DNA from: Chiridota heheva
Lineage: Eukaryota > Echinodermata > Holothuroidea > Apodida > Chiridotidae
Length of the DNA: 64,000 nucleotides
Direction: 5' to 3'
Assembly (NCBI GenBank): GCA_020152595.1
Contig: JAIGNY010001856.1
Span: 2,180,001 to 2,244,000 of the forward strand
Shown here: piece by piece, positions 9,725 through 21,469 of the stretch
Layout: every line of letters begins with the position of its first letter
Numbering within the stretch: the stretch's first letter is position 1
Translations under genes and position numbers: made by a program
The notes under the pieces: model-generated
Database searches by the model: none
The model's input: the letters and a program-made list of their open reading frames with translations, nothing else
Told to the model about the DNA's origin: nothing

Positions 9725-12700
9725 CAGCGGCGTCAATACGGGGCACGAGGCACGAGGGGGGCACGGGGGGCACGTGCCACCCCAAAATACATCGTGCCCC
9801 CGCAAATTTAATTTGGACTTTTTATATTTCTTATTCTTGGCCTATTTCAGTATGTATGGTACTATGGATTGGGTTTTTTTTCTTTCGATTTGATTTTTAT
9901 TTAAAATCCAGTTCTTAGCAATATAATAGAAAGACTATATACAATTCCCCATTGTTAAAAGGTTTTTTGCGTTTGAGAACACACATCACACACGCCCATG
10001 TTTTATAAACAATTCCCTGCTTTTTTCAAAGAGCATGACAGGAAGCTGTAACCGCAAGTGACGAATTGTGGGTCTGCATGCATTTTCGAATGCGGAAGCC
10101 GCTGAAAACATCACATTAAAGTTTATATACTAACATCGTTTAGATCGTTGTACGTAGCTTAATTTTATATTCTAAATCTTAATTGGACCAAGTTGAGCCA
10201 TACGAGATGGATATTTATAAGTACCTTAAGAGAATAGGTGAAACTTCACTGCAGCAAGACAGTTCACCAAGCACTTAAAAAAAAACCGAAAAAAGAAGAT
10301 AAAGGTAAGTTTTTCTTGAATCTATCATACTATTAGAAGTAGTATTTGGTAAATGGCGTAGGGGTGCTTTTCAATAAGAAGGGGGGGGGGAGGGGGGGGC
10401 ACAACAATTTTTGCCCGAATCTCTACACCTTGCCAGATTCACTGAATGTTGTGTAACTTGTGTATGTGTTTGTGTACCACCGCAAAAATCTGAAAAGCAA
10501 AAAAAATATGAAAAAAGAAAAAGTCTTTTAGTATATTTTTAACTATAAATTCAAATTAATCTTATGACAAATTGACCTCGTAGGTGGATTCACTACTTCT
10601 TGCCCGATTTTTGTTTCTGCTCTGCCCGAATTGCTCTCTTCTCTGCCCGAATTTTGGAGTGATTTGGGAGTAATTTAAGAACGCAGTGCCCCATGGCCCG
10701 CCTCATACGTCTATGGGTAATGGGCTTTTGTGAAGTTTGGAGGGGATTCAATATTTCAAGGAAACCGTAGATAGCTTTAATATTTCAACAAGCGGAAATG
10801 AAACAAACTCGGAGATTCCACATCACAAATTATGCAATTAATATTTCTTCTATCTTCTATCTGTCTATCGTTCTGTTATCTTATTCTTCTCTGTTTCTTC
10901 TGTTAATCATCTCTCTCTAAATCTTTCTCCGTCTAAAATTGAATTTTGTACCTCTTTATATTAGGGTACATATAGGTATTCAGGAGGGAGTGTTTGTAAT
11001 TTATCAACTTTTTGCCTATCCATCAGAATTAATGTAAATATGTAAAAATGACCACGATCGAAATGTGTCGGCCAATGCTACGATGGGGCTTCCGTTATGA
11101 GTGGCGTTAATGCTGGTGTCCAGGCCAAATTTAGGGAAGAGGTACCTCATGCCATTTATACGCATTGTTTCGCTCACAGGCTTAATTTGACTTTAGTGGA
11201 TTGCTTAAAAGCAGTAGGTATGGCGTTTGAATTCTTTGCGGTGCTGCAGAAGGTGTACGTATTCATGACAGGTTCAAACATTCATCAAGTTTTTCTGCGG
11301 ATACAGAGGGAGTCTGCACAACAAATCAAACCAATGGAACTGAAACGGCTGTCAGACACACGATGGACATGCCAATATGCAGCCTGTCATGCTTTCTTAC
11401 AGACTCTCCCTGCTGTAATCTCAACCCTCCAGGAGTTGGCTCATGGCAAAAACAAAGACAGGGCCGTTGAAGCAAGAGGACTTCTCTCTCTCCTGGATGC
11501 CAACTTCCTCGTTGGTTTGGTTGTTTTTCGGTCATTGCTTCGAAAAACGAAGACGCTGTCTGATCAACTGCAAGCTAAAGACTTAAACCTAGGGGAAGCG
11601 GTATTTCTGGTAGATGCCATAATTGCAGACTTGGAGGAATGCAGATCCTCTCAAGAAGCATGGAATGGACTTTGGGAGGAAGTGCTCAAAAAGAGTGAAG
11701 AAAACGGGATTCCAGTGACAAATCCGAAATCCTCGTCGAGAAGAAAGACAACCCCGGCCTATCTAAAAGATTAAGTCTTGATGGATACCACTGGAAATAG
11801 AGAGTTACTGACGGACAGTGATCAGTTCAGAGTCAATTTTTTTTACCCGGTAGTCGACCAGTTGTTGTCCGAGCTTCGTCGCAGATTTGCCCCCTCCACA
11901 TGCGCAATTGTTCGGGGTGTCGGTGCATTGTTCCCTGAACATGAAAAATTTCTGCAAGACTGCAAGAGGAGGCATTGCGTGAAATGGCGGCACATTATGG
12001 ATGCGTACTGGATGATCTGAACTGTGAGCTGCACCAAGCAAAAAAACTGCTAGAAAGAAAGTCATTCGCCGGGACTACTGTTTCGACGGTGGTGGAGTTT
12101 GCCAACTTGATGATTCCATATCAGGATGTCTTTTTTGAACTTTGCAAACTGATTCGAATTTCTTTGACATTGTCTGTGTCATCAGCAGGGTGTGAGAGGA
12201 GTTTTTCATGATTAAAACTTCAGAAAACTATCTCCGAAACTCCAGTGGAGAAGATCGAACAAGTGATTTTGGGGTCCTGGCTGTTAACCGAGACCGAACG
12301 ATGTCACTTGATTTGGACAATATAGTTGACATCTTTGCAAGAAATCACGATAACAGAAGAATCACATTACTTAAGGTACCGGTGTGATATCAACGTAGAC
12401 AAAGAGTAGCATGTGTTTTTAAGGCAAATTTTCAACACATGCAACACAATAAGACTATTTCACTATCTTACTGATATACTTCTGCCTCAAGTTGACTTTT
12501 TCCTTCTGCCTCAAGTTCACTTTTTCCTTCTGCCTCAAGTTCACTTTTTCCCATTCTAGAATTAGAAACACTTTTCCCATCTAAGAATTAAAACAGGATC
12601 CAGCCAAAATATGCTATCAATGATATTATCTTAATATGTCTTGTTTGCTAAAGTGTCAGCTCAATTAGACCTCCTGCCAGCATCATTCATATTAATATTT

Positions 12701-13356
12701 CAAAATTTTTCTTCTGTCGGGCGGGGTCAGGAACAGTAAAGGTTTGGGGTTGGTTGAGGTCAGAAACAATACAAGTTTTCAGGAACAGCGTAGAAGCCAA
12801 CCATAGCTTTAAAAGGTGCCCCAAAATCACATTCACCTGTTAATGGGGCACTAGACCGAAAGTGTATTTTCAGGGATCCCACCTAAAATCAAATGCTCAA
12901 GCTTACTAAACCCTGATTACCTGTAAGTTAATCAATATTTCGTGGGAGATAAATTTGTGAAATTTGCTAAAATAATGCCCTCACTTTCGTTCTAGTGCCT
13001 GTTTACTTGTCAAGGCAGTTTATCATGCAATACTTGTATTATTGTTCAATGCATGCAGATTTACCTTGTTTTGGAAATTTGACATTAAAGTTGTCTCTCC
13101 AATCATCATCTTGAGTCTACTTCTAGCCATCATTTTAGGCCAATTTTTAGCCATTTAAAGCAAGGAAGCCGCAGAGTTTCCGGGGGCTTCGCCCCCTAAG
13201 CCCCCACCAGGGGCCCTTAAGCGGGCCCCTGGACCCTACGCCGCTAAGCACACGCTTCGCTTGCGCAGTGCCGCTAAAGCGGCACATGCCAGTGCCCCAT
13301 TTCAGCTTAAAACATTGCAGTGCCCCCCCACCTTAAAAACTCTACTGACGCCACTG
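9725..13356 (+). mobile_element. hAT-superfamily DNA transposon, 3632 bp, with TSD and TIRs
   Basis: The left end CAGCGGCGTCAATA and the inverted right end (read inward CAGTGGCGTCAGTA) match at 12 of 14 bases. The insertion is flanked by a perfect 8-bp duplication CCTCCAAG (9717-9724 and 13357-13364), the length hAT elements make. Inside are transposase remnants of the ZMYM/TTF-type hAT group. The right subterminal region (13170-13300) has a GC-rich fold of repeated GGGCTTCGCCCCC and GGGCCC words that also occurs in the small element at 50803. The target was a unit of the 47-bp minisatellite. Confidence 0.95.
10207..12390 (+). pseudogene. hAT transposase (ZMYM1/TTF-hAT type), broken
   Basis: A likely N-terminus starts at 10207 (MDIYKYLKRIGE) and is soon followed by a stop, or by a donor at about 10303 (AAGGTAAGT), so an intron is possible. 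The catalytic core runs from about 11061 (VGQCYDGASVMSGVNAGVQ) through 11774, with THCFAHRLNLTLVDC and LSDTRWTCQ, both hallmarks of the RNase-H-like domain of this group. After a frameshift at about 11768, LLTDSDQFRVNFFYPVVDQL continues to about 11970, and after another shift the dimerisation helix ends VSSAGCERSFS at 12209. A stop then interrupts the tail that normally continues with a leucine-rich helix. At least two frameshifts and two stops make it non-functional. The core ORF of 225 codons is otherwise well preserved, which suggests moderate age. Confidence 0.85.
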
Positions 13357-13364
13357 CCTCCAAG

Positions 13365-14040
13365 ATGCTTAAGGACGTGGCTACAGGGGATACGGGTTAA
13401 ATCCCTGTCATATGCTTAGGCCCGTGGCTAATGGAATATCGGTGGAATCCCTCTAACATGCTTAGGGACGTGGCTACAGGGGATACGGGTGGAATGCCTT
13501 CAACATTACTAGGGACGTGGCTAAAGGGGATACGGATGGAATCCCTCCTACATGCTTAGGGACGTAGCTACATGAGGAAAATATGGGTGGAAACCCCTGT
13601 AACATGCTATAAGGGACGTGGCTACAGGGGATACGGGTATAATCCTTGTAACATGCTTAGGGACGTGGCTATATGGGATATGGGTGGAATCCCCTTAACG
13701 GGGGATACCTTTGGAGTCCCTCCAACATGCTTAGTGACGTGGCTACAGGGGACACGAGTGGAATCCGTCCAACATGCTTAGGGACGTGGCTACAGGGGAT
13801 ACTGGTGGAATCCCTGTAACATACTATAGGGACGTGGCTACAGGTGGAATCACTCCAACATGCTTAGGGACGTGGCTACAGGTTATATGGGTGGAATCCC
13901 CCAATATGCTTAGGAAGATGGCTAAAGGCTGGGATACAGGTGGAATCCTTCCAACATGCTTAGGGATGTGGCTAAAGAGGATACGAGTGGATTTCCTCCA
14001 ACATGCTTAGGGACATGGCTACAATCAGAATCCCTCCATC
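13365..14040. repeat. 47-bp minisatellite, block 2
   Basis: Continues block 1 on the far side of the hAT element with the same unit and about 14 copies, some with short internal gaps. It ends at the 5' side of CR1-A. Confidence 0.9.
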
Positions 14041-14308
14041 TTCCTATTAGTGTCCAATGCAGCCTTTAGCTGTTGTTTTCCTGTCACAGTGTCAAGTAGA
14101 GGGCCTATATTATTACTAGGCCTATATTATTTCTGTTTATCAGATTGTCAATCACGTTTATTCTAACTCACAACCTCTTTTCCCGGTATTGTTCCTACTA
14201 ACATTTTCTAGAGTCTCCGACTCTCTGAACTCCTTACGTTCGTCACAAGCTCGCCCGTCTTAGGCTTCAAATTACCCTCTAAATTCCCCACAATCTGGTT
14301 ACCTTGTC

Positions 14309-14995
14309 TTGTTTGATTTGGGTGTTTATTTAAATCACTCACTCACAACTTATCTATGTATCGACGGGCAATTACATTTGTACAGATCAAGTTGGAAATT
14401 GTCAAAATTCAAATCACACAGGAGAAAATTACTCCTCTTATTCCTTTCCCTTTCTGATGATATTGAAAGCAATCCTGGACCCTCCCCAAAATTTCCTTGT
14501 AAACAATGCAACAAGTCTGTCAAAAATAAGCAGAAAGGTATTTGTTGCGATGACTGTGACTCGTGGGTTCATAGTAAGTGTGCAGGCATTAGTAATGCAG
14601 CTTAAAACATCCTTGCATCATCAACCGATGATTGGTTTTGTTCGGACTATTCGGCTCCTTGTGGCCTATGTGGACTCCAGTGTAGGAGATCCGATAAAGC
14701 AGTACAGTGTGATAATTGTGATCAATGGATCCACACTAAGTGCTGCAACATTGATGACTCAAAATACAGTGAACTCATGCATTCTAGCTGTACATGGATA
14801 TGTGATAATCGTGACTTCATAAACTTCTCCGATTCTTTCTTCTCAACTAATAAGTCCATCAACTGTACTAACATTATTGGCACTAAATCCTGGTTAAATT
14901 CCAAAATCAACAACTTTGACATTTTTCCCGACAACTATACAGTCATTCGCAAAGATAGAAGTACAAATGGTTATGGTGGTGTATCACCATGATTA
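14309..14995 (+). pseudogene. CR1-A ORF N-terminus: 2A peptide, tandem PHD fingers, start of endonuclease
   Basis: From the ATG at 14309, a leucine-rich segment (RRKLLLLFLSLS) leads into DDIESNPGP at codons 50-58, a match to the 2A consensus D-x-E-x-NPG-P, at which ribosomes skip the Gly-Pro bond. Then come two C4HC3-type fingers. PHD1 has CKQC..CDDC..WVHSKC from about 14495, ending WFCSD. PHD2 has CGLC..CDNCDQWIHTKC at about 14662-14800 and a final CTWIC followed by NFSDSFF. One frameshift lies between them at about 14600. PHD-like fingers in CR1-group ORFs are thought to bind nucleic acid or chromatin, and 2A would release the N-terminal peptide from the rest. The linker NIIGTKSWLNSKI opens the endonuclease domain. 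Confidence 0.85.
14459..14482 (+). other. 2A ribosome-skipping motif (DIESNPGP)
   Basis: Codons read D-I-E-S-N-P-G-P, with the skip expected between GGA (14477-14479) and CCC (14480-14482). It is preceded by the hydrophobic run typical of 2A and of similar motifs known in CR1-like LINEs of sea urchin and other invertebrates. Confidence 0.85.
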
Positions 14996-15795
14996 CAGGC
15001 AATAAAAAAAATGACCTGATTTTCACTGAGTTCACTAAACTAGACACTGAGATCATCTGGATCAATTCCAATTCCATAAGGAAAAGAACATGTATGTAGG
15101 AAATATTTACAGGCCTAGTCACAATGACCATACCAGCCTTCTTGAGTTGAGAAAATCACTACAATAATCAGGCAAAATTCTGACAAAAACAAAATTATTC
15201 TTGCTGGTGATTTCAACCAACCTAACATTGACTGCAGCCAAAACATTATTTCAGGCACTAACGCTACCTCCGAAGCAGCTAAAATCAATGGCCCATTCAT
15301 TCAATCTCACTCAAATGGTTTAGTCACCTACCAGAAATAACAGCATTCTTGATCTTGTATTTACTAATAACTCACCAGCTGTTAACTCAGCTAATGTCAT
15401 TCCCGGTATAAGTGACCATGATATTGTTGAACTGACCCTAAACATCTCCCCTCCTTGTAAAAAGTTGCCTAAACGTAAAATCTATCTAAGAAAAAAAGCT
15501 AACACAGAACGCATAAAAGAAGACCTGTCCCAACCTAAACTGCGATATTATTATAAATTCATTAGCTCATCCATTAATGTTCATGAAAATTGGAATTTCT
15601 TTGAAAATCAAATTAAATTGATTATTGATAAAACACACCTCACAAATTCACCTTAACTAAGCAAAATCTACCTTGGTTCACCCATATCCAACGCCGTCAC
15701 TGCAAGGAAAAACATAAATTGTTTAAGGAACCTATGAAAACTCAACAAAATAATGACTGGAGTACATATAGAAGTCTAGGAAATCCGTCCGTAAA
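14850..15795 (+). pseudogene. CR1-A APE endonuclease domain, degraded
   Basis: Pieces in changing frames give GTKSWLNSKI, YGGVSP, IILAGDFNQPNID (the catalytic GDFN block, about 15190-15230), SILDLVFTNNSPAV and IPGISDHDIVELTL (the SDH block, about 15400-15435). The 63-codon open frame from 15465 (MPKRKIYLRKKAN) is the linker to RT. Several frameshifts and stops are present. Endonucleases of this type nick target DNA to prime reverse transcription. The linker breaks off at the SINE insertion (15799) and resumes at 21137 with LTENPKLFWFYIKNT. Confidence 0.75.
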
Positions 15796-15799
15796 AACA

Positions 15800-16043
15800 A
15801 TCTACCTACTGTGGTGTAGCGGTTATCATACCTGTCTACAGACCACGAGGCCCTGGGTCCAAGCCTGGGTTATGTAGACACGCCAGTGTACCACAAGTTA
15901 TCAAAGGCCGTGGACATTGACTTAGTTGTCGATGTTAAGTCTGTCCAGAAGCTCTTTGGTCTGCCCGTACGTTGTACCTGTGTTCTCGTCCGGGTCGTAT
16001 TAAGCGTTTTGTGATAGCATTGTTACTATCATAACCAAATACG
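15800..16043 (+). mobile_element. SINE copy inside CR1-A, 5' part
   Basis: Begins ATCTACCTACTGTGGTGTAG with good A and B boxes (GTAGCGGTTATCA and GGGTCCAAGCC) and a tRNA-Val-like head. It is flanked by the 10-bp duplication CGTAAAAACA (15790-15799 and 21137-21146). The Tx1-like LINE interrupts it at ATAACCAAATACG. The 3' part lies at 21077-21136. Confidence 0.9.
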
Positions 16044-16142
16044 TTACGTAAGAAAAACAACATGTAAGAAGCAACTGAAAGTCGCTCCGTATTTTCTGTC
16101 TTTTTTTTCTGTGTATGGAATAATACATTTCATAACGGGACT

Positions 16143-16934
16143 ATGCAAATGTTGTGGTTGGTACGAGGACCATGCATTGGATCCAAATGTGTTAATAAGG
16201 GACCATCGAAGAAGAACAAATCAAGAAATTCTCCTAATCACACCAACGACACAATGCAAGCCGATATAAGATACGCCCTACGAACACATCCAGGTTCCAA
16301 TGCAGCAGACATGCCAAAAGCTAGGGCCGATTGTTCGAACTCACCCGAGCAGGAGATAGAGGAGAAGCTTAACCTGATTATTTCACAGCAGCAAAAAATG
16401 CCTGAAGAAGAGATGGAGATCAAAAAGCAACTGAATGTTTTAAGTACAATCTCTACTCAACTGAACTCGCTAAAAGGAAGTTTAGACTCTGTTAATTCTA
16501 AAATAACCGACATTGAAAATTCTGTAGACATGTTAAATCACGAAGTAGAGGTTTGCAAAGATGAACTTAGGCACAAAGCTAACACAGATGAATTTTCACA
16601 ACTGAAAACAAAATTTGAGCAATTGTCATTGAAATATGACAAAAAGATAGATGACTTAGAGAACCGTTCGAGAAGGAATAATGTGGTTATATACAATGTC
16701 CCAGAGAACAGTGAAGGCACAGGCTGGAATAACTGTGAAAACTTCGTAAAAAAGGAAATTTTCAAAAGGCTCTTGAAAATTGAAAATGCTGAGGATATAG
16801 CCATTGTGAGGGCCCACCATACCCCGGGAATTCTTACTGCCGGCAGAAGTGCCTCCAACCATAGAAAACCACGCCCTATTCACGTCATATTCAGAAATTA
16901 CAAGATTACGACGCACCATTCATACAGTGTTTAG
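16143..16934 (+). CDS. Tx1-like LINE ORF1 protein (coiled coil plus RRM start)
   Basis: 263 codons. After a basic, lysine- and asparagine-rich N-terminus, residues ~75-165 form a heptad-rich coiled coil (IEEKLNLIISQQQ through LKTKFEQLSLKYDKKI), the trimerisation region of L1-type ORF1 proteins. LENRSRRNNVVIYNVPEN (about residues 172-189) then starts the RNA-recognition domain. These proteins coat LINE RNA and act as nucleic-acid chaperones. The C-terminus is shorter than usual: after RPIHVIFRNYK the frame diverges, and another frame continues DYDAPFIQCL, so a frameshift at about 16900 has removed the last domain. A short AT-rich gap separates it from ORF2. Confidence 0.8.
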   Translation: MQMLWLVRGPCIGSKCVNKGPSKKNKSRNSPNHTNDTMQADIRYALRTHPGSNAADMPKARADCSNSPEQEIEEKLNLIISQQQKMPEEEMEIKKQLNVLSTISTQLNSLKGSLDSVNSKITDIENSVDMLNHEVEVCKDELRHKANTDEFSQLKTKFEQLSLKYDKKIDDLENRSRRNNVVIYNVPENSEGTGWNNCENFVKKEIFKRLLKIENAEDIAIVRAHHTPGILTAGRSASNHRKPRPIHVIFRNYKITTHHSYSV

Positions 16935-17175
16935 TACCCTACCATGATTGGTTGCGCTATCAAGCGTTTGCAACTATTTGTAAAAAACATTACTTCCATT
17001 TTTAAAATCCATTTTTTTTTTATGCAACAGTTAAAAAACAAACATTGTATTTATATCATCTATGAAGTTTTTTTATTACGAAAATTCAAAGCTCACCAAA
17101 TGTTCGTGTATAATGCTTTATACATTTGTAGTAAAGTTTTTTTTATATATTTATACTATTTTTTGCATGGGTTTG

Positions 17176-20100
17176 ATGAATAATGGTATCAAGATCTGTA
17201 CCCTAAATGTTAGGGGCATCCAGAACAAAATTAAGAGAAGACAATGCTTTGCCTGGCTCCGTAATAATACATTCGATTTTATATTTCTACAATAAACTCA
17301 CAGCTCTGTAAGCTGTGAGAATTATTGACGAAGTGAATGGGAAGGACCTGTCTTCTTTTCGCATGGTACCTCCGCAAGTCGTGGTGTTTGCATTTTGTGC
17401 AACCCCAAGCGTGCATTTGATTTGCACAACCAGTACACAGGTATTGATGGTAGAGTTCTAATTCTCGATATTGAGTTTGATGAACTACGTTTCACTTTTT
17501 TAAACATCTATGCCCCCAATAATGACGATCCGAATTTTTTTCACAATGTTCATACAACTTTGAATAAGTATCACAATGATTATATGATTGTTGGTAGTGA
17601 TTTTAATTTTAATTTTGATTTAGAACTTGACAAATCAGGGGGTAATACTACTACTCATTTTAATGCTCGTAAAGTTCTGTTAGATATAATGTTTGATCTT
17701 GACCTTGTTGATATCTTTAGGGAACGTTCTCCTTATAAGAAGTCTTTTACTTGGTTTTCAAACAGCAGTAGTAATATACATTGTCGTTTAGATTTTTTCC
17801 TTACCAGTCGCAATATCCTTTGCACGACTAACGATATTTTTACCCTTCCTAGCCTCAATTCTAATCATTCAGCCGTCATCTTCTGCTTCAGTCCGAATAA
17901 TTAGTCTCGTGGAAGGGGGTATTGGAAATTTAATGTTTCGCTTCTAACTGACGCAAGCTATGTGACGATGATCAAAAATGTCATTCAGCATACTTTGCAT
18001 ACTTACAGACACCTTAATCTCAGTGCTGTTTTTGAGTTAATTAAATATCGAGTAAGGTATGAGGCAATGAGTTATTCAAGCGTGAAAGCCCGTCAACATA
18101 GAATTGATGAAAAAACTTTAATGAATAATATTGTTCTTTTAGAGGGAAATTATATCCAAAATCCTATCTCTGATACTAAAGCTAATTATGATAAAGCAAA
18201 ACAGGAACTTAAATATATATATGACAGGAAAATCAAGGGTATCATAATCCGTTCTCGAGCAAGGTGGTCGAAAGAAGGTGAGCGGAATACTAGCTATTTC
18301 TTAAACCTAGACAATCGTAATCGAAAGTATAGTGTTATTCGTAAATTAGATCGTGGTGATGGCCAATTCATTACCAGTACTAAGGATATATTAAAACTAG
18401 AGAAAGATTATTTCAGTAATATTTACAAGTCTTCTTTTGTGGACAATTCGAAATATGTGTTTTTATCTTCTTATTTTGATGATTTACCGGCCTCCGTAAA
18501 ACTAAGTGATAACGAGCGTGACTCTTGTAAAGGCTTTCTTACATATGAGGAATGTAAAAAAGCGGTTTTTTCTATGAAACTAAATACATCTCCTGGTACC
18601 GATGGGCTACCAATTGAATTTTATAAAACCTTTTGGGATGATATTGGTAGTATGGTAGTACAGTCGCTAAATTTAGCTTTTTTTTGTGGTCATTTAACTC
18701 ATGAGCAAGGTAGAAGTGATATTTCATTAATCCCCAAACCCGATAAAGATTTAACGAAACTAGAGAATTGGAGACCTATCTCACTGCTTAATGTGGATTA
18801 CAAAATCGCAGCCAAGTGCATCGCTGAGCGTATGAAAAATGTTTTAGATGTTATAGTGAATCATGATCAAACAGGTTTCCTAAAAACCGGTATATAGGGG
18901 AAAACGTTCGTATCATTCTTGACATTATAGATTTTACCAATGAAAATAATATTCCAGGCTTTTTTTTTTTTTAGACTTTCGTAAAGCTTTTGATACCCTT
19001 GAATGGCCATTCTTGTTTAAAACTCTGGATTATTTTCACTTTGGTAATGACATTAAACGCTGGATCAAAACCCTTTATTCTATTCCTACTTCTTGTGCTT
19101 TGAACAATGGACATTCCTCAGGTTTTTTTAAGATAACTCGTGGTGTAAGGCAAGGGTGTCCATTGAGTCCATACTTGTTTATCCTTTGTATAGAGATTAT
19201 GTCTATTGTATTACGTCATAACGATGATTTTATTGGTATACATGTTTACAATACTGAAATTTAGTTAACTCAATATGCGGATGATACAACTTTGATTTTA
19301 AATGACAACATATCTTCTTTAAAAGCTGTTTTAGAAATGCTTCATGATTTCGCCCAGGTTTCTGGGCTCACTATCAATTTATCTAAATCTAATTTATTAC
19401 CATTAGGACCGTTTGTTAAGAATGTCCCACCTCATTTTCAAAATTACGGTTTTAAGATAACACATGGGCCATTTAGATACCTAGGTAGTAATATAACCCA
19501 CCAGAAAGCTGATCTTTATTATCTACCCAAGTTGTCTCGTCTCAAAACTCAGCTCAACCTTTGGTCTCAACGAGATCTCACCCCTTTGGGGAAGATTACA
19601 TTAATTAAAACTTTTGGGATATCCCAACTTGTTTATCTTATTTCTATTCTACCTTACCCAAATATCAGTTTTGTTAAAGAAGTAAATACTTTTCTTTTCA
19701 AGTTTATATGGTCGGGAAAACCAGACAAATTACGTCGTGTGACTATGTGCCTCCCTTATAACCAGGGAGGTTTGAATATGATTGATCTGTCTAATTTTAT
19801 TTATGCCATTAAATTATCGTGGGTGAAGAGGTATATTGATACTATGTTTAAGCCATGGAAATTATTTTTTGACTTGTATCTCAGTAAATTTGGCAAAGAT
19901 TTTATATTCAGATGCAATTTCAGTGAATTTGATGTTGTTAAGATTCCTAATCAATTTGTGAGAGATGTGTTTATCTCATGGAGTAAATTAAGTCATGTCA
20001 AACCTACCTGTAATTTTAACTCCGAAATTGTTTGGAACAATCATTCTATTCGTGTTGGCAATTCTACAGTTTTTAGTAATAATTATGTCTCAAAGAGTGT

Positions 20101-21016
20101 TGAATATATTTCAGATCTATACTCCGGCGCTGGTCATATCTATAATTTTGAATCTTTTAATGATGTTTATGATATAAATTCTAAGAATTTTTTATTTTTC
20201 TATGGGTTGATCTGTGCCATTCCTAAGCAATGGAAATCTAATATTTGTACCTTTCAGAGGAAAATACCTTCTTATCAAGAAAACGTTTTAAGTAACATTG
20301 TACGGGTTGATAAAGTCACAAAGTGGAGTTATAATCATTTATGTCATTCAAACAGGGCGATACATATTACTAAATATTACTGGGATCGTTTTTTTAAAAA
20401 AATGACAAAGAATGGCAGGTTATTTTTTCTAATTGTTTTATAGCAGTCCGCGAAACAAAAATCCATTATTTTCAATTTAAATTCATTCACAAAATACGTT
20501 CTGTAAATAGCTACCTCCACAAGTTAAAAACACTAGAAAATGACCTTTGTTCCTTTTTGTGGTAATGACAGTGAAACCCTCAAGCATCTATTTTGGTTAT
20601 GTAATATTTCATCTAAGTTTTGGAATGACGTTTTTGTTGATGCTTTAAGTGATGTAACTTCAAGTTTGAATTATAAAGTTATTGCTTTTGGTTATACTGA
20701 TGAAAACTATTTTAAATACAATTACATTATTTTTCACGCTAAATATTTTATTTTCACATGTAAATATAACAATACCATACCTACTCTTTATAGATTTAAA
20801 ACAGCTATAGATGATGCTCGAGATGGAAAAAACTTTTATGTTAAAAAGAATTATGATTATTTTTCATTGTTTAAAGATACTTTTTTGAAAGTAAGAGTAA
20901 TTCATAATTTCCCTTTTTTGTTCTTCTATATTTTCTTTGAAATTGTTTGCTTTGTAAAAACCGTCACTTTTTGTATATTTCTTGAGCTGTTGATTGTTAT
21001 TGTTTTTGGAAGTTGA
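17176..21016 (+). pseudogene. Tx1-like LINE ORF2: APE endonuclease and reverse transcriptase, lightly broken
   Basis: The start at 17176 gives MNNGIKICTLNVRGIQNKIK, the endonuclease first block. FLQ is followed by TAA where family members have Glu (QETH). VGSDFNFNFD and NSNHSAV are later catalytic blocks. RT motifs: WSKEGERNTSYFLNL, SPGTDGLPIEFYK, LENWRPISLLNVDYK, LDFRKAFDTLEWPFLFK, VRQGCPLSPYLFIL, QYADDTTLIL (catalytic DD, about 19275) and SGLTINLSKSN. The C-terminal region has FCGNDSETLKHLFWLC (about 20555-20600), the zinc-knuckle-like block of this clade. Visible breaks: stops at about 17293, 17334, 17902 and 19262, and frameshifts at about 18885, 18975 (poly-T) and 20430-20560. The word order WSKEGERNTSYF favours Tx1 over mammalian-type L1. 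Confidence 0.9.
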
Positions 21017-21076
21017 ATAAATATGTTAAAAAGATTAAAAAAATAATTGGGCACTTAGTCGAGCAGAGAAAAATAA

Positions 21077-21136
21077 ATAACCAAATACGCAGGCGACGAC
21101 CCCGTCATTGTAATTGTGTATTCACTCGTCGTCGTT
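21077..21136 (+). mobile_element. SINE copy inside CR1-A, 3' part
   Basis: Resumes at ATAACCAAATACGCAGGCG and ends TCACTCGTCGTCGTT, the full SINE 3' end, directly before the second CGTAAAAACA target repeat. Confidence 0.9.
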
Positions 21137-21469
21137 CGTAAAAACATCAAAGGAGCTGGACAAAACTTCATCTGTAACAAACTTAAAAACTCCCTAACTG
21201 AAAATCCCAAGTTATTTTGGTTCTACATAAAAAATACTTAATTCCGTGGGTGTGTCAGACCTTATGAACAACGGTATACGTTGCAGTGACAGTATGACAT
21301 AACATAATATAACAAGATGACGGGCTAAGAAGGGTGATTCACCAAGTACAAATCTTAAACTAACACCACCACCACCACAACTAGAACGGTAAATACCGTC
21401 ATGGTTCGTATGCCCATGCAAATTGACACCCATATCATATGACTCGGCCATTTATAAAAATGGCATTTC

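Larger units (their letters stand above)
16044..21076 (+). mobile_element. Tx1/L1-clade LINE, 5033 bp, near full length
   Basis: Flanked by a perfect 13-bp duplication ATAACCAAATACG (16031-16043 and 21077-21089) created within the SINE. It has a ~100-bp 5' leader, ORF1 (16143-16934) and ORF2 (17176-21016), and ends in an A-rich stretch with ATTGGGCACTTAG before the target repeat. The perfect duplication and the small number of breaks make it one of the youngest insertions in the window. Confidence 0.92.
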
